The position numbers and the translations under genes are program-made. From contig HF988453.1 in assembly GCA_000431975.1 (NCBI GenBank), positions 1 to 20,665 of the forward strand: 20,665 bases of DNA, read 5' to 3'. Under the pieces are notes generated by a model. The model did no database searches, was not told the DNA's origin, and saw only the letters and a program-made list of their open reading frames with translations. The stretch's first letter is position 1, and each line of letters starts with the position of its first letter. This DNA comes from Prevotella sp. CAG:924 (GTDB lineage Bacteria > Bacteroidota > Bacteroidia > Bacteroidales > Bacteroidaceae). Below are positions 1 through 7,901 of the stretch, one piece after another.

Positions 1-56
1 GGCATGGGGGGTAGAGAGTCTCCCGAGGAGTAAAGCGTTACCGTGTAGCCGTTCAT
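1..56 (-). CDS. Possible N-terminus of a gene leaving the left edge
   Basis: An ATG at 56-54 on the minus strand opens a frame that stays open to the window edge. It gives 18 complete codons beginning MNGYTVTLYSSGDSLPPM. It lies downstream of a promoter-like TAnnTTTG element at 215-222 and of two strong hairpins, which suits a real leftward gene with a leader of about 150 bases. The fragment is too short to assign a family. It could also be a chance open frame, because 56 bases without a stop is weak evidence. Confidence 0.35.
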   Translation of the reverse strand, partial: MNGYTVTLYSSGDSLPPM

Positions 57-105
57 TTATATGTCTTGCAGATCAGTCAATCGACAGAGATGACGGGGCA
101 TGGCC

Positions 106-183
106 TGCCGTTGCCGCCTATCGGGCAACGGCACCACAACATTGATAGAAAGGGCCACGGACGGTGAAGACAGGGCTTCACCG
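106..183 (-). other. Two adjacent hairpins in the leader of the left-edge gene
   Basis: Two perfect inverted repeats lie close together. The first pairs 106-115 with 124-133 (10 bp, loop of 8). The second pairs 162-169 with 176-183 (8 bp, loop of 6). Neither is followed by a T-run on either strand, so they do not look like intrinsic terminators. Read leftward, both fall in the presumed untranslated leader between the promoter-like element near 220 and the ATG at 56. They may be regulatory or mRNA-stability structures. They match no riboswitch class I can recognise. Confidence 0.45.
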
Positions 184-214
184 CTGCCCCTGCGATGCTG
201 AAGCTTATCTGATG

Positions 215-222
215 CAAAGATA
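215..222 (-). promoter_or_regulatory. Promoter-like -7 element (TATCTTTG) facing left
   Basis: The minus strand reads TATCTTTG, which matches the Bacteroidota -7 consensus TAnnTTTG. No clear TTTG -33 box lies 19-21 bases upstream, although the region there is AT-rich. It would drive the partial gene at the left edge. Confidence 0.35.
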
Positions 223-350
223 GTCAATAAGCGAATAAAGTGTATGCGACTTGCCCTATTTTTTTTAACCTCGATCCATTTGTCCGAACGGCGGACGCGG
301 GCCGACGGGCCGGCATGGGGCTGCCCGGAAGGGGCATGGGGACTGAAATG

Positions 351-391
351 AAAAGCCCGCCCTGCAGGAACGGCTGTCGCTGCAAGGCGGG
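351..391 (-). terminator. Intrinsic terminator of the sugar permease gene
   Basis: The arms at 356-367 and 380-391 form a 12-bp GC-rich stem with one C/A mismatch and a 12-base loop. On the minus strand it is followed by CTTTT at 355-351. It lies about 50 bases beyond the stop codon of the permease gene and faces the right way to end its transcript. Confidence 0.75.
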
Positions 392-440
392 TAGGGATTT
401 GAACAATGCTATCTTGCGGGGGCTATGCCTCCGCGCGCAA

Positions 441-1763
441 TCAGTCTACGGGGATGTCCTTGTTCACATTCTTGGAACCGATGACCGAATAGAAGAGCAT
501 GTAGGCGATGGCGATCAGCGGGATGATGTAAGAGAACATGTAGCCCATCGTGTCGGCGATGGCGTTCTGTACGAGCGGCAGGATGCCTCCACCCACAACC
601 ATCATCATGAAGATGCCGGAAGCGGCGGCAGTGTACTTGCCCAGGCCCTCGGTGGAGAGATTGAAGATGGAGCTCCACATCACGGAGGTGAACAGGCCGC
701 AGCAGATCAGCAGGATGGCCGATACGGGGAGCTGGGTCATCTCAAAGGCGTTGCCGGTGAAGACGGGGATCGAGCCGGTGACCGTCTTGGGGATGAACAT
801 GGCGAGGACGATGAGGATGATGCCCATCGTGGTGGCGATGATCATGAGCTGACGGCTGGACACCTTGCCGCCGATGAATCCGCCGATGGTACGTCCGACG
901 AGCATGAGCAGCCAATAGGTGCCTGCAGCGAAGCCTGCAATGGAGGTGGCGGTCATCGGGTCGAGGCCGGCGCCGGCGTCGCTGCTGTCGGCCAGGTAGA
1001 AGTTGAGCGTTCCGGGGATGCCCACCTCTACACCTACATAGACGAAGATGGCGATCACGCCGAGCACAAAGTGACGGAAGGCCCAGGGGCTGTGCTCATA
1101 GGTCGTGTTGGTGTCGTTGTGCTGAGGATCCTGAATGGCTACGAAGCTGAGGATGATGAAGGCGAAGAGGAAGATGCCCATGGCGAGATAGAGCACCACA
1201 TTGACATCGGTGATGGCTGTGCGCGGGGTGATCTGTCCGATCATGGAGCCGACGAGCATAGGTGTCAGCGTGCCGAGCAGCGAGTTGAACGTGCCGCCGA
1301 TGAGGTTGAGCTGGTTGCCCTTCTTGCCGCCGCCTCCGAGGAGGTTAAGCATGGGGTTGACGACGGTGTTGAGCATGCAGACGGAGATGCCGCTGACAAA
1401 AGCGCCGAGAAGATAGACATAGAAGTTGGCGGGGAGTGAGCCGAGGTGGCTTCCTACCAACACCTGACCGGAGAGGAACTGGATGAACACGCCGAAGAAG
1501 CCGAAGGCGATGGCGATGAGGGCAGTCTTCTTGTAACCGATCTTTGTAAGGAGACGTCCTGAAGGAATGCCCATGAAGAGATAGGCCAGGAAATTCATCA
1601 TGTTGCCGAGCATGCCGAGCGTATTGCTGCCGGCCAGCTCAGGCTGGTTCTTCCAGATGACACCGATAGGGGCGGCCAGGTTAGTAACGAAGGCGATCAT
1701 TCCGAAGAGGAAGATCATGGCGATGATCGCAATGGTGCGACCGTTCTGATTTGTAGTTGCCAT
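441..1763 (-). CDS. MFS sugar permease, probably FucP/GluP-type sugar:H+ symporter
   Basis: This 440-residue inner-membrane protein has about twelve hydrophobic segments and no signal peptide, the size and layout of a major facilitator permease. Between the second and third segments it has the loop SGRLLTKIGYKK, a version of the MFS motif G-x-L-x-x-x-x-G-x-[RK]. The glycine-rich segments and the length suit the fucose/glucose-galactose symporter (FHS) family common in Bacteroidota, which imports a monosaccharide with a proton. The actual substrate cannot be read from the sequence, and no sugar-catabolic gene sits beside it to help. The ATG at 1763 follows an AT-rich leader. A strong terminator follows the stop, so the gene is probably its own unit or the last of one. 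Confidence 0.75.
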   Translation of the reverse strand: MATTNQNGRTIAIIAMIFLFGMIAFVTNLAAPIGVIWKNQPELAGSNTLGMLGNMMNFLAYLFMGIPSGRLLTKIGYKKTALIAIAFGFFGVFIQFLSGQVLVGSHLGSLPANFYVYLLGAFVSGISVCMLNTVVNPMLNLLGGGGKKGNQLNLIGGTFNSLLGTLTPMLVGSMIGQITPRTAITDVNVVLYLAMGIFLFAFIILSFVAIQDPQHNDTNTTYEHSPWAFRHFVLGVIAIFVYVGVEVGIPGTLNFYLADSSDAGAGLDPMTATSIAGFAAGTYWLLMLVGRTIGGFIGGKVSSRQLMIIATTMGIILIVLAMFIPKTVTGSIPVFTGNAFEMTQLPVSAILLICCGLFTSVMWSSIFNLSTEGLGKYTAAASGIFMMMVVGGGILPLVQNAIADTMGYMFSYIIPLIAIAYMLFYSVIGSKNVNKDIPVD

Positions 1764-1816
1764 AAGTGTTTTTTTGTTAGTTATTTACAGTGAGTTGATT
1801 AATTTCTGTCGGAGGG

Positions 1817-1847
1817 GGCTCCGCCGTCCGGGCGGATGCTCTGAGCC
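1817..1847. other. GC-rich hairpin between queG and the permease gene
   Basis: The gap 1764-1907 holds no credible gene. It contains a perfect 6-bp stem (1820-1825 with 1831-1836, loop of 5), possibly extended by GGC/GCC at 1817-1819 and 1845-1847. No T-run follows on the minus strand, so it is a poor intrinsic terminator for queG. It may be a weak terminator or part of the permease leader. I see no convincing TAnnTTTG promoter in this gap. Confidence 0.4.
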
Positions 1848-1907
1848 ACCTATCATCATTTCAATGTCAGGTAAGTCGGTTCTACCTTAGATTGTTTGTT
1901 TAGGTAA

Positions 1908-2924
1908 CTATTTATCATCCTGCGGCGCGCCGTGTGCGGTTGCCGCGCGGATGTTGCGGACAAGCCCCTCGTACTTGGCCCGCTTCACGGCGGAGCCCTT
2001 GAAGAGTGTCCGGTACTGTTCTACTGTGAGCTGCCGCCACTGCTCGTCGGTCATGGCCATCAGTCCCGGCTTAGGTTGGAACTCGGGAATGGTGGTGGGG
2101 ACGGCGTGCCGGTTCATCGGACACACCTGCTGGCAGATGTCGCATCCGTAGATGCAGGTGCCCATACGGGCGGCAGCCTCGTCGCTGAGAGGGCCGCGGT
2201 GCTCGATGGTCTGATAGGACAGACACTTCTCCGCATCAAAATCTCCGGGATCGCCCGAGGCGGACAAGGCTCCCAGGGGACAGGCGTCGATGCAGCGGCG
2301 GCACGTGCCGCAATGATTCTCCATGGGACGGTCGTAGCGGTCGGCCTCCCCTGTCAACAGCAGCTCGCCGAGGAAGAACATCGTGCCCAGCGGGCGGCGC
2401 ACCGTCGCGTCGGACGGCCCTGCGGTGTCTGCGTGTGCACAGACGATGAGCTGCCGGCTCTTGCCCTGCCATCCCAGACCGGCCTGTATGGCCCAGTAGC
2501 GTTCGAGGATAGGCGCCGTGTCGACGCAGACCCTGAAGTCGGTACCCGTCTGCCGGCACCCTATCTGTCGGGCGAGCTCGAAGAGCTTCTGCCTCACGAC
2601 GTCGTGATAGTCCTGCCCGAGGGCGTAGGCCGCCAGATGGAAGCCGCCGGCCTGGCGGGAGGGGGCGTAGTTGAGGGCAACGGAGACGACGGACCTCGCT
2701 CCGGGCAACAGCTGACGGGGATCGAGGCGCTGGTCGAGGTAGCGCTCCATATAGTGCATCTCCGCCTGATGGCCCTTTGCTATCCACCTGCGGAAGGCAG
2801 CCTCCTCCCCGCCGCTCACACGGCAGGCGCGCGCGATGCCGCAGGCCGAGAAGCCCAGCGAGAGGGCCGCCGTCTTGATAAGGGAAGAGGAGTAGGGACC
2901 TGTCGTCCCACTTGTGTCTGTCAT
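1908..2924 (-). CDS. queG: Epoxyqueuosine reductase QueG
   Basis: QueG is a cytoplasmic cobalamin- and iron-sulfur-dependent enzyme that reduces epoxyqueuosine to queuosine in the wobble position of GUN tRNAs, the last step of queuosine synthesis. The 338-residue protein shows the two [4Fe-4S] ligand sets of the family. The first is C205-x2-C208-x2-C211-x3-C215 followed by Pro. The second is C257, C261, C264 and C268-Pro, with C234 between the two sets. The segment VDTAPILERYWA (134-145) carries the conserved catalytic Asp135. Length matches the short form of the family, without a long C-terminal HEAT extension. The start lies three bases after the stop of the upstream deacetylase gene, so the two are very probably cotranscribed. 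No other queuosine genes are in the window. Confidence 0.95.
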   Translation of the reverse strand: MTDTSGTTGPYSSSLIKTAALSLGFSACGIARACRVSGGEEAAFRRWIAKGHQAEMHYMERYLDQRLDPRQLLPGARSVVSVALNYAPSRQAGGFHLAAYALGQDYHDVVRQKLFELARQIGCRQTGTDFRVCVDTAPILERYWAIQAGLGWQGKSRQLIVCAHADTAGPSDATVRRPLGTMFFLGELLLTGEADRYDRPMENHCGTCRRCIDACPLGALSASGDPGDFDAEKCLSYQTIEHRGPLSDEAAARMGTCIYGCDICQQVCPMNRHAVPTTIPEFQPKPGLMAMTDEQWRQLTVEQYRTLFKGSAVKRAKYEGLVRNIRAATAHGAPQDDK

Positions 2925-2927
2925 CTG

Positions 2928-3539
2928 TCAGTCGAAAGTCTTGAACTCATAGCCCTGGTCCCTGAGCCACTGCAGCGACTCGGGAAGGGCTGTCTTGAGC
3001 TTGTCGATACTCTTGAGCGAGTCGTGAAACGTGATGATAGACCCGTTGCGGGCGTAGCGTTTCACATTGGCCACCACATCCTCGGCGCTGAGCCACTTGG
3101 AATAATCGCGCGTGACGAGGTCCCACATGACGATGCGGTAGCGCCGCTGGAGCCACCAGTAGATGGTGTGGCGCATCCATCCGTGAGGGGGCCTGAAGAG
3201 ATGGGCATGGATCAGGTCGTTGGCCTGCTGGGTGTCCATGACGTATGTGATCACCCAATGGCGGAACGAGCCGAGATGGTGGAACGTGTGGTTGCCCACC
3301 TGATGGCCCTCGCTGACGATCTGCCGATAGAGGTCGTGATAGCGGAGCACATTCTCGCCCACCATGAAGAACGTGGCCTTGGCATTGAAGCGTCTCAGCG
3401 TGTCGAGGATGAACGGGGTGGACTCCGGAATGGGGCCATCGTCGAAGGTGAGGTAGACCGCCTTCTCCTTCGGATTCATCCTCCACAGGGCGGAGGGATA
3501 CAGCCATCGCAGCCATTTGGCCGGTTGCTCGATAATCAT
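2928..3539 (-). CDS. Polysaccharide deacetylase (NodB homology domain) family protein
   Basis: This 203-residue protein is essentially a single NodB/carbohydrate esterase 4 domain. Such enzymes remove N- or O-acetyl groups from glycans such as peptidoglycan, chitin-like polymers or xylan, using a metal ion. All five motifs are visible: TFDDGP with Asp33 and Asp34; the metal-binding NHTFHH with His84 and His88; FRPPHGW with Arg116; a DLVTRDYSKW motif at 140-149; and IITFHDS with His172. There is no clear signal peptide: the N-terminus has only a short Trp/Leu-rich segment. It may therefore be cytoplasmic, membrane-associated, or exported by an unrecognised signal. Substrate is unknown. It is the first gene of a tight pair with queG, with no evident functional link. 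Confidence 0.9.
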   Translation of the reverse strand: MIIEQPAKWLRWLYPSALWRMNPKEKAVYLTFDDGPIPESTPFILDTLRRFNAKATFFMVGENVLRYHDLYRQIVSEGHQVGNHTFHHLGSFRHWVITYVMDTQQANDLIHAHLFRPPHGWMRHTIYWWLQRRYRIVMWDLVTRDYSKWLSAEDVVANVKRYARNGSIITFHDSLKSIDKLKTALPESLQWLRDQGYEFKTFD

Positions 3540-3579
3540 ACCGAATGTCTGTTATAATAGTCCGCCGGCAAAGAGGAGC

Positions 3580-3607
3580 GGGCCGGCGCGTTTGCTGACG
3601 CCGGCCC
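3580..3607 (-). terminator. Strong hairpin after the DUF2723 gene, probable terminator
   Basis: A perfect 9-bp GC stem (3580-3588 with 3599-3607, loop of 10) lies about 30 bases past the DUF2723 stop codon. On the minus strand it is followed only by GCTCCTCTTT, so the U-tract is weak. It fits a terminator, perhaps a leaky one that allows some read-through into the deacetylase and queG. Confidence 0.55.
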
Positions 3608-3637
3608 CTCACACTTGTCTTATCGCGGGTGTGCTGA

Positions 3638-6600
3638 TCACTGCCCGTCGTCGCCGATCGGCTGTCCGCCCTTGCCGATATAGGTGGAGTAGAGGCGGTC
3701 GATCATCGTACGGCGCTTAGCGTAGAGCTGCTTGTCGACGAGCTGGGTGATATCGTTGATCTGTGTCAGGATAGAGAGCTGGATCATGATGTCGCGCTGT
3801 GACATGGTGAACCAGTTGTCGTTGAGACCCAGATAGTACACTGCATACTGATAGGCATCCTTCCATACGGCATTGATGGTCTGCATGGCCTTGGCCTTCT
3901 GACCGAGGAGGGCATAGGCACGGGCGATCTCCGCGCCGCCGCTCATATAGTTCATGGGCACGTTATAGGTGGGCAGCACCTTCTCGGCCTTCTGCAGCAC
4001 CTTCAGCGCCTTGGCCTTCTGGCCTTCCTCGATGAGATGGAGGGCGAGCTGTGAGAAGATGTGACGGTGCGTGTAGCACATGCGCAGCACGGTCTCGTCG
4101 ATGTAGAGGCCCGGCTTCTCGAGCCCGCCGTACTTATAGCGGTACATGACGTTGCGGTAGGTCTTCTCAGTATCGAAGTTCTTGGCACCCGGCTGGTTGG
4201 TGAGGAACGGCGTGATGCGGTTGGCAAGACCCTCCTGGATGAAGTTGTCGCCAAGGTTCATGTAGTTCTCCGAGCCGACGGTGAGCGCCACATAGATAGG
4301 ACGTGTCCAGTCGGCGTGCGCGATCATCTCGAGCATCATCAGGTCGCCCTTGTAGAGGGCGCGCTTGCCCTTGAGGGAGATGACCATCTTGTCGGGGATA
4401 GTGTCGCTGGCCATCATCATGCCCGACCGCTTGACGGCCTCCTTGTCGATCTTGACATAGAGCGTGTCGGTAGGAATGACGTGCATGTCGGCGTCCTTGG
4501 AGCGTACCCAGTAGCGCATGATGTTGGACACCTCGAAGGGATCGTCGCCGAAGGCCTTCCTGGCTGCTTCCGGGCTCTGCTTGTAGAAGTCGAGGATCTG
4601 CTGCTTCAGCTCGGGCTGCACCTCGACATACTCGTTGGTGCCCGTGCAATAGTCGAGACGGGGCCAGCTGATGGGCAGCGAGGGCGAGTTGTAGGCCGGA
4701 CGCTTCATCTGGTCGATGTACCAGTCGGTCTGCAGATAGCTGAGGTTGCAGACGCGGGCGTCGGTGCGCACGCCCTCCACCTCCTGGTTGTACCACAGGG
4801 GGAAGGTGTCGTTGTCGCCATTGGTGAAGATGATCGGGTTGCCCTGATCCTGCAGCGTCATCAGATAGTTGGCGCCGAAGTCGCGGCAGGTGTAGCGGCC
4901 TGAGCGGTCGTGGTCGTCCCATGTCTGCGAAGCCATCTGGATAGGCACGAGGAGGCATACCAGCGAGGCGAGGGCCGTGACGGCCACGTTGTCGATATGG
5001 AACTTCTTCTTGAGGATGTCGATGATGGCGGCCACACCCATGCCACACCAGATGGCGAAGGCATAGAACGAGCCGGCGTAGGCATAGTCGCGCTCACGCG
5101 GCTGTACGGGGGTCTGGTTGAGATAGATGACGATGGCCAGTCCGGTCATGAAGAACAGGAAGAAGACCACCCAGAACTGGCGGATGCCGCGACGGCCGCG
5201 GAAGGCCTGCCAGAACAGTCCGATGAGTCCGAGAAGCAACGGCATGCAGTAGAAGACGTTGTGGCCCTTGTTGGCCTTCAGCGAATCGGGCAGCTTGGAC
5301 TGGTCGCCCAGGCGCCAGTTGTCGAACCACTTGAAACCGGTGATCCAGTTGCCGTGCTCCAGTTCTCCATTGCCCTGGATGTCGTTCTGACGGCCGGCAA
5401 AGTTCCACATGAAGTAGCGCCAGTACATGAAGTTGCACTGATAGGAGAGGAAGAACTTGATGTTGTCGATCTGCGTCGGCATCTTCACGGAGATCATCTC
5501 TCCGCAACGGTCGTAGGGCACCTCCGTTCCGTCTACGCCGCCCATCCACGACTCATAGTCCTGCGTGTGGTTGCTGTCCCACATACGCGGGAAGAGCATG
5601 TTCTGTGCGTAGACATACTTATTGTGATGGGAGACGACGAAGTAGGAGTCTTTCTCATCCTTCGACGCCTTCTCCTTGCGGCTGTAGATCGGCGCGCCCT
5701 CGCTCATCTCGGGCACACAGACGTTGCCGTCGTTCTTCAGGGCCACCTGCGAGGTGTAGGCCTGGCCATAGAGCAAGGGATAGTCGCCATACTGCGAGCG
5801 GCTGAGGTAGGAGCCCAGCGTGAAGATGTCCTCCGGCGAGTTCTCGTCCATGGGAGGATTGGCAGTGGAGCGGATCACGATGAGCGCGTAGCTCGAATAG
5901 CCGATCATCAGCATGAGCATGCAGAGCAGGATGGTGTTCTTGACGCGTGAGGAGACGAGATATACCTTCTGCTTGTTGACAACCTTCTTATAGTTGAGCA
6001 CGAACAGGAGGACGGCCAGGACGATGACGCCGGTGATGAAAGCCTGCCAGCCATAGCCGTAGAACGGCACGCCGAGCAGACCGAAGGCGAGACAGAACGC
6101 GATGTTCTCGCGCTTCACGCTCGTGTGCTGGTAGGTCTCGTAGATGGCCCACAGGACGGCTGCGACAAGGCAGATGATGTAGATGACCTCGCCCGTATTG
6201 AACGGCAGGCCCAGCGTATTGACGAAGAACAGCTCAAACCAGCCACCCACGGTGATGATGCCCTGGATGACGCCGTAGAGCACGGCTGCCACGACGACGA
6301 ACGAGACGACGAGGGCAATGAGCGAGCCCTTCACCTCGATGTTGGGATAGCGGCGGTAGCAATATACCAGTACGATGGCAGGGATGCAGAGGAGGTTGAG
6401 CAGATGGACGCCGATGGACAGGCCCATGAGGAAGAAGATCAGCACGAGCCAACGGTCGGAGTGGGGCTCGTCGGCATGGTCCTCCCACTTGAGGATGAGC
6501 CAGAAGACGATGGCGGTGAACGCCGACGAATAGGCATACACCTCACCCTCGACGGCCGAGAACCAGAATGTGTCGGAGAACGTATAGATCAATGCGCCCA

Positions 6601-6976
6601 CCATACCGCTGGCCTCGATGGCGATGAGCTTGCCCGTAGTGAGGGCGTCCCAGTCCTTGAGGATGAGCTTGCGCGTGAGGTGCGTGATGGTCCAGAAAAG
6701 GAACATGATGGTGGTTGCGGACAGCAACGCGCTCATGATGTTGACCATGCGCGCCACCTGCGAAGGATCGCTGGCGAACTGGCTGAAGAGGTTGGCGGTG
6801 AGCATGAAGAACGGTGCCCCGGGAGGGTGACCGATTTCCAATTTATACCCTGTGGTGATGAACTCCGGACAGTCCCAGAAGGAGGCTGTCGGCTCGATGG
6901 TGGAACAATACACGAAGGCGGCGATGACAAAAGCCAGGCAGCCAAGGATATTGTCCACTAATCTGTACTGTTTCAT
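3638..6976 (-). CDS. DUF2723 family membrane protein (TMEM260-like GT-C glycosyltransferase family)
   Basis: This 1112-residue polytopic protein begins with the hallmark DUF2723 region. A first hydrophobic segment (about 10-27) leads into EPTASFWDCPEF (28-39) and IGHPPGAPFF (48-57), rich in acidic residues and His as expected for a GT-C active-site loop. About eight more membrane segments follow to residue 370. Then come a large periplasmic loop (about 375-570), four more segments (about 575-700) and a soluble C-terminal part. Residues about 1000-1090 look like helical TPR-type repeats, with two EGQKAKAL/LGQKAKAM-type motifs. The human member TMEM260 is a protein O-mannosyltransferase, so a role in O-glycosylating exported proteins is plausible; that is inference. 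The gene has its own TAnnTTTG promoter and a hairpin after the stop. Confidence 0.9.
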   Translation of the reverse strand: MKQYRLVDNILGCLAFVIAAFVYCSTIEPTASFWDCPEFITTGYKLEIGHPPGAPFFMLTANLFSQFASDPSQVARMVNIMSALLSATTIMFLFWTITHLTRKLILKDWDALTTGKLIAIEASGMVGALIYTFSDTFWFSAVEGEVYAYSSAFTAIVFWLILKWEDHADEPHSDRWLVLIFFLMGLSIGVHLLNLLCIPAIVLVYCYRRYPNIEVKGSLIALVVSFVVVAAVLYGVIQGIITVGGWFELFFVNTLGLPFNTGEVIYIICLVAAVLWAIYETYQHTSVKRENIAFCLAFGLLGVPFYGYGWQAFITGVIVLAVLLFVLNYKKVVNKQKVYLVSSRVKNTILLCMLMLMIGYSSYALIVIRSTANPPMDENSPEDIFTLGSYLSRSQYGDYPLLYGQAYTSQVALKNDGNVCVPEMSEGAPIYSRKEKASKDEKDSYFVVSHHNKYVYAQNMLFPRMWDSNHTQDYESWMGGVDGTEVPYDRCGEMISVKMPTQIDNIKFFLSYQCNFMYWRYFMWNFAGRQNDIQGNGELEHGNWITGFKWFDNWRLGDQSKLPDSLKANKGHNVFYCMPLLLGLIGLFWQAFRGRRGIRQFWVVFFLFFMTGLAIVIYLNQTPVQPRERDYAYAGSFYAFAIWCGMGVAAIIDILKKKFHIDNVAVTALASLVCLLVPIQMASQTWDDHDRSGRYTCRDFGANYLMTLQDQGNPIIFTNGDNDTFPLWYNQEVEGVRTDARVCNLSYLQTDWYIDQMKRPAYNSPSLPISWPRLDYCTGTNEYVEVQPELKQQILDFYKQSPEAARKAFGDDPFEVSNIMRYWVRSKDADMHVIPTDTLYVKIDKEAVKRSGMMMASDTIPDKMVISLKGKRALYKGDLMMLEMIAHADWTRPIYVALTVGSENYMNLGDNFIQEGLANRITPFLTNQPGAKNFDTEKTYRNVMYRYKYGGLEKPGLYIDETVLRMCYTHRHIFSQLALHLIEEGQKAKALKVLQKAEKVLPTYNVPMNYMSGGAEIARAYALLGQKAKAMQTINAVWKDAYQYAVYYLGLNDNWFTMSQRDIMIQLSILTQINDITQLVDKQLYAKRRTMIDRLYSTYIGKGGQPIGDDGQ

Positions 6977-7020
6977 AACAATGCGTTATATATTATTGCG
7001 TTAAATCGTCTTATACCTTG

Positions 7021-7054
7021 CAAAGGTACGAAAAACCCTTAACGAAAGGCCAAA
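7021..7054 (-). promoter_or_regulatory. Bacteroidota-type promoter for the DUF2723 gene
   Basis: The minus strand carries TACCTTTG at 7028-7021, a match to TAnnTTTG. A TTTG at 7054-7051 lies 22 bases upstream, slightly longer than the usual spacing. The start codon is about 45 bases downstream. The surrounding gap, 6977-7145, is AT-rich and holds no other feature. Confidence 0.6.
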
Positions 7055-7145
7055 GAAACTGATTTTTTAATAATATTTTGTTTCAGATTCCTTGCAAAAT
7101 GTCGTCATTTCCCCACGAAAGAAGAGAATGAAGGGAAAAGAGGGC

Positions 7146-7169
7146 AAAAAAAACAGGAACGCCTCCTGT
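7146..7169 (-). terminator. Intrinsic terminator after znuC
   Basis: A perfect 6-bp stem (7153-7158 with 7164-7169, loop of 5) begins at the base next to the znuC stop codon. It is followed on the minus strand by a run of eight T at 7153-7146, the first of which also pairs in the stem. It marks the end of the long run of genes from cysE. Confidence 0.8.
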
Positions 7170-7868
7170 CTACATGAGTGTCAGGTGGCGTTCCAGCTGA
7201 TCGGCCGGCATGTCGCACGCGGCGTGGCAATGCACCTTGTGGTTGACGCACGTGAAATGCTTGGCGGTGTGGAGGATGGAGGCGATGTCGTGGGTGACGA
7301 CGATGAGGGTGCAGCGGCTGTTGATCTTCTCCAGCATCTGATAGAGCTGCTCCTGGAACTGGCGGTCTATATAGGTGTTGGGCTCGTCGAGGATCAGCAC
7401 CTCGGGGCGGCTCACCATGGCACGGGCCAGGAGGACACGCTGGAGCTGTCCGCCGCTGAGCTGTCCGATGGGCCGCTGCTCGAGCCCTGTCAGCTCCATC
7501 TCGCGGATGGTGTCGGCCACCTGCCGGCGCTGCGCGGCGGTGAAGGGCCTGAGGAACGGCTTCTGCGAGCTCAGGCCGGAGAGCACCACATCGTAGACGG
7601 AGATGGGGAAGCGGCGGTCGATGGCGTTGTACTGGGGGAGATAGCCCATGACGAGGCTGTCGGTGCGGCAGCCGTCGCGCATGAAGACGACCTCTCCCTT
7701 CGCAGGCTTCAGCAGTCCGAGGAGGATGCGCACGAGCGTGGTCTTGCCGCCTCCGTTGGGGCCGACGATGCCCATATAGTCGTGGTCCTCAATATGAACG
7801 GTGGCATGCTCGAAGACAACCTTCGAGCCGTAGCGGGCGGTGACATCGTTAAGCTGTATGTCGATCAT
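7170..7868 (-). CDS. znuC: Zinc/manganese-type ABC transporter ATP-binding protein (ZnuC-like)
   Basis: This 232-residue cytoplasmic ATPase would power metal import by binding a membrane permease. It has Walker A GPNGGGKT (36-43), Q-loop in YLPQY (77-81), signature LSGGQ (137-141), Walker B VLILDEP (157-163) and switch His193 in VVTHD. The sequence around Tyr93 (SVYDVVLSGL) and the short C-terminus with NHKVHCHA fit the ZnuC/MntB/TroB branch. The start lies 33 bases after the stop of the gene carrying the matching solute-binding domain, so the two are cotranscribed. No permease gene (ZnuB-like, about 260-280 residues with eight segments) lies next to it, which is unusual for this transporter class. 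Metal specificity is not proven. Confidence 0.88.
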   Translation of the reverse strand: MIDIQLNDVTARYGSKVVFEHATVHIEDHDYMGIVGPNGGGKTTLVRILLGLLKPAKGEVVFMRDGCRTDSLVMGYLPQYNAIDRRFPISVYDVVLSGLSSQKPFLRPFTAAQRRQVADTIREMELTGLEQRPIGQLSGGQLQRVLLARAMVSRPEVLILDEPNTYIDRQFQEQLYQMLEKINSRCTLIVVTHDIASILHTAKHFTCVNHKVHCHAACDMPADQLERHLTLM

Positions 7869-7901
7869 TGCGGGTTGATTTATTGTAAACGGGGCGGGGC
7901 G

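Noticed and set aside
224..406. A 60-codon minus-strand frame downstream of the permease gene
   Set aside because: It runs through the permease terminator hairpin and has no family features or plausible start context.
1932..3557. A 541-codon open frame on the plus strand opposite queG and the deacetylase
   Set aside because: It is antisense to two genes with clear family motifs and its translation resembles nothing. Long antisense frames are expected from the GC-rich codon use here.
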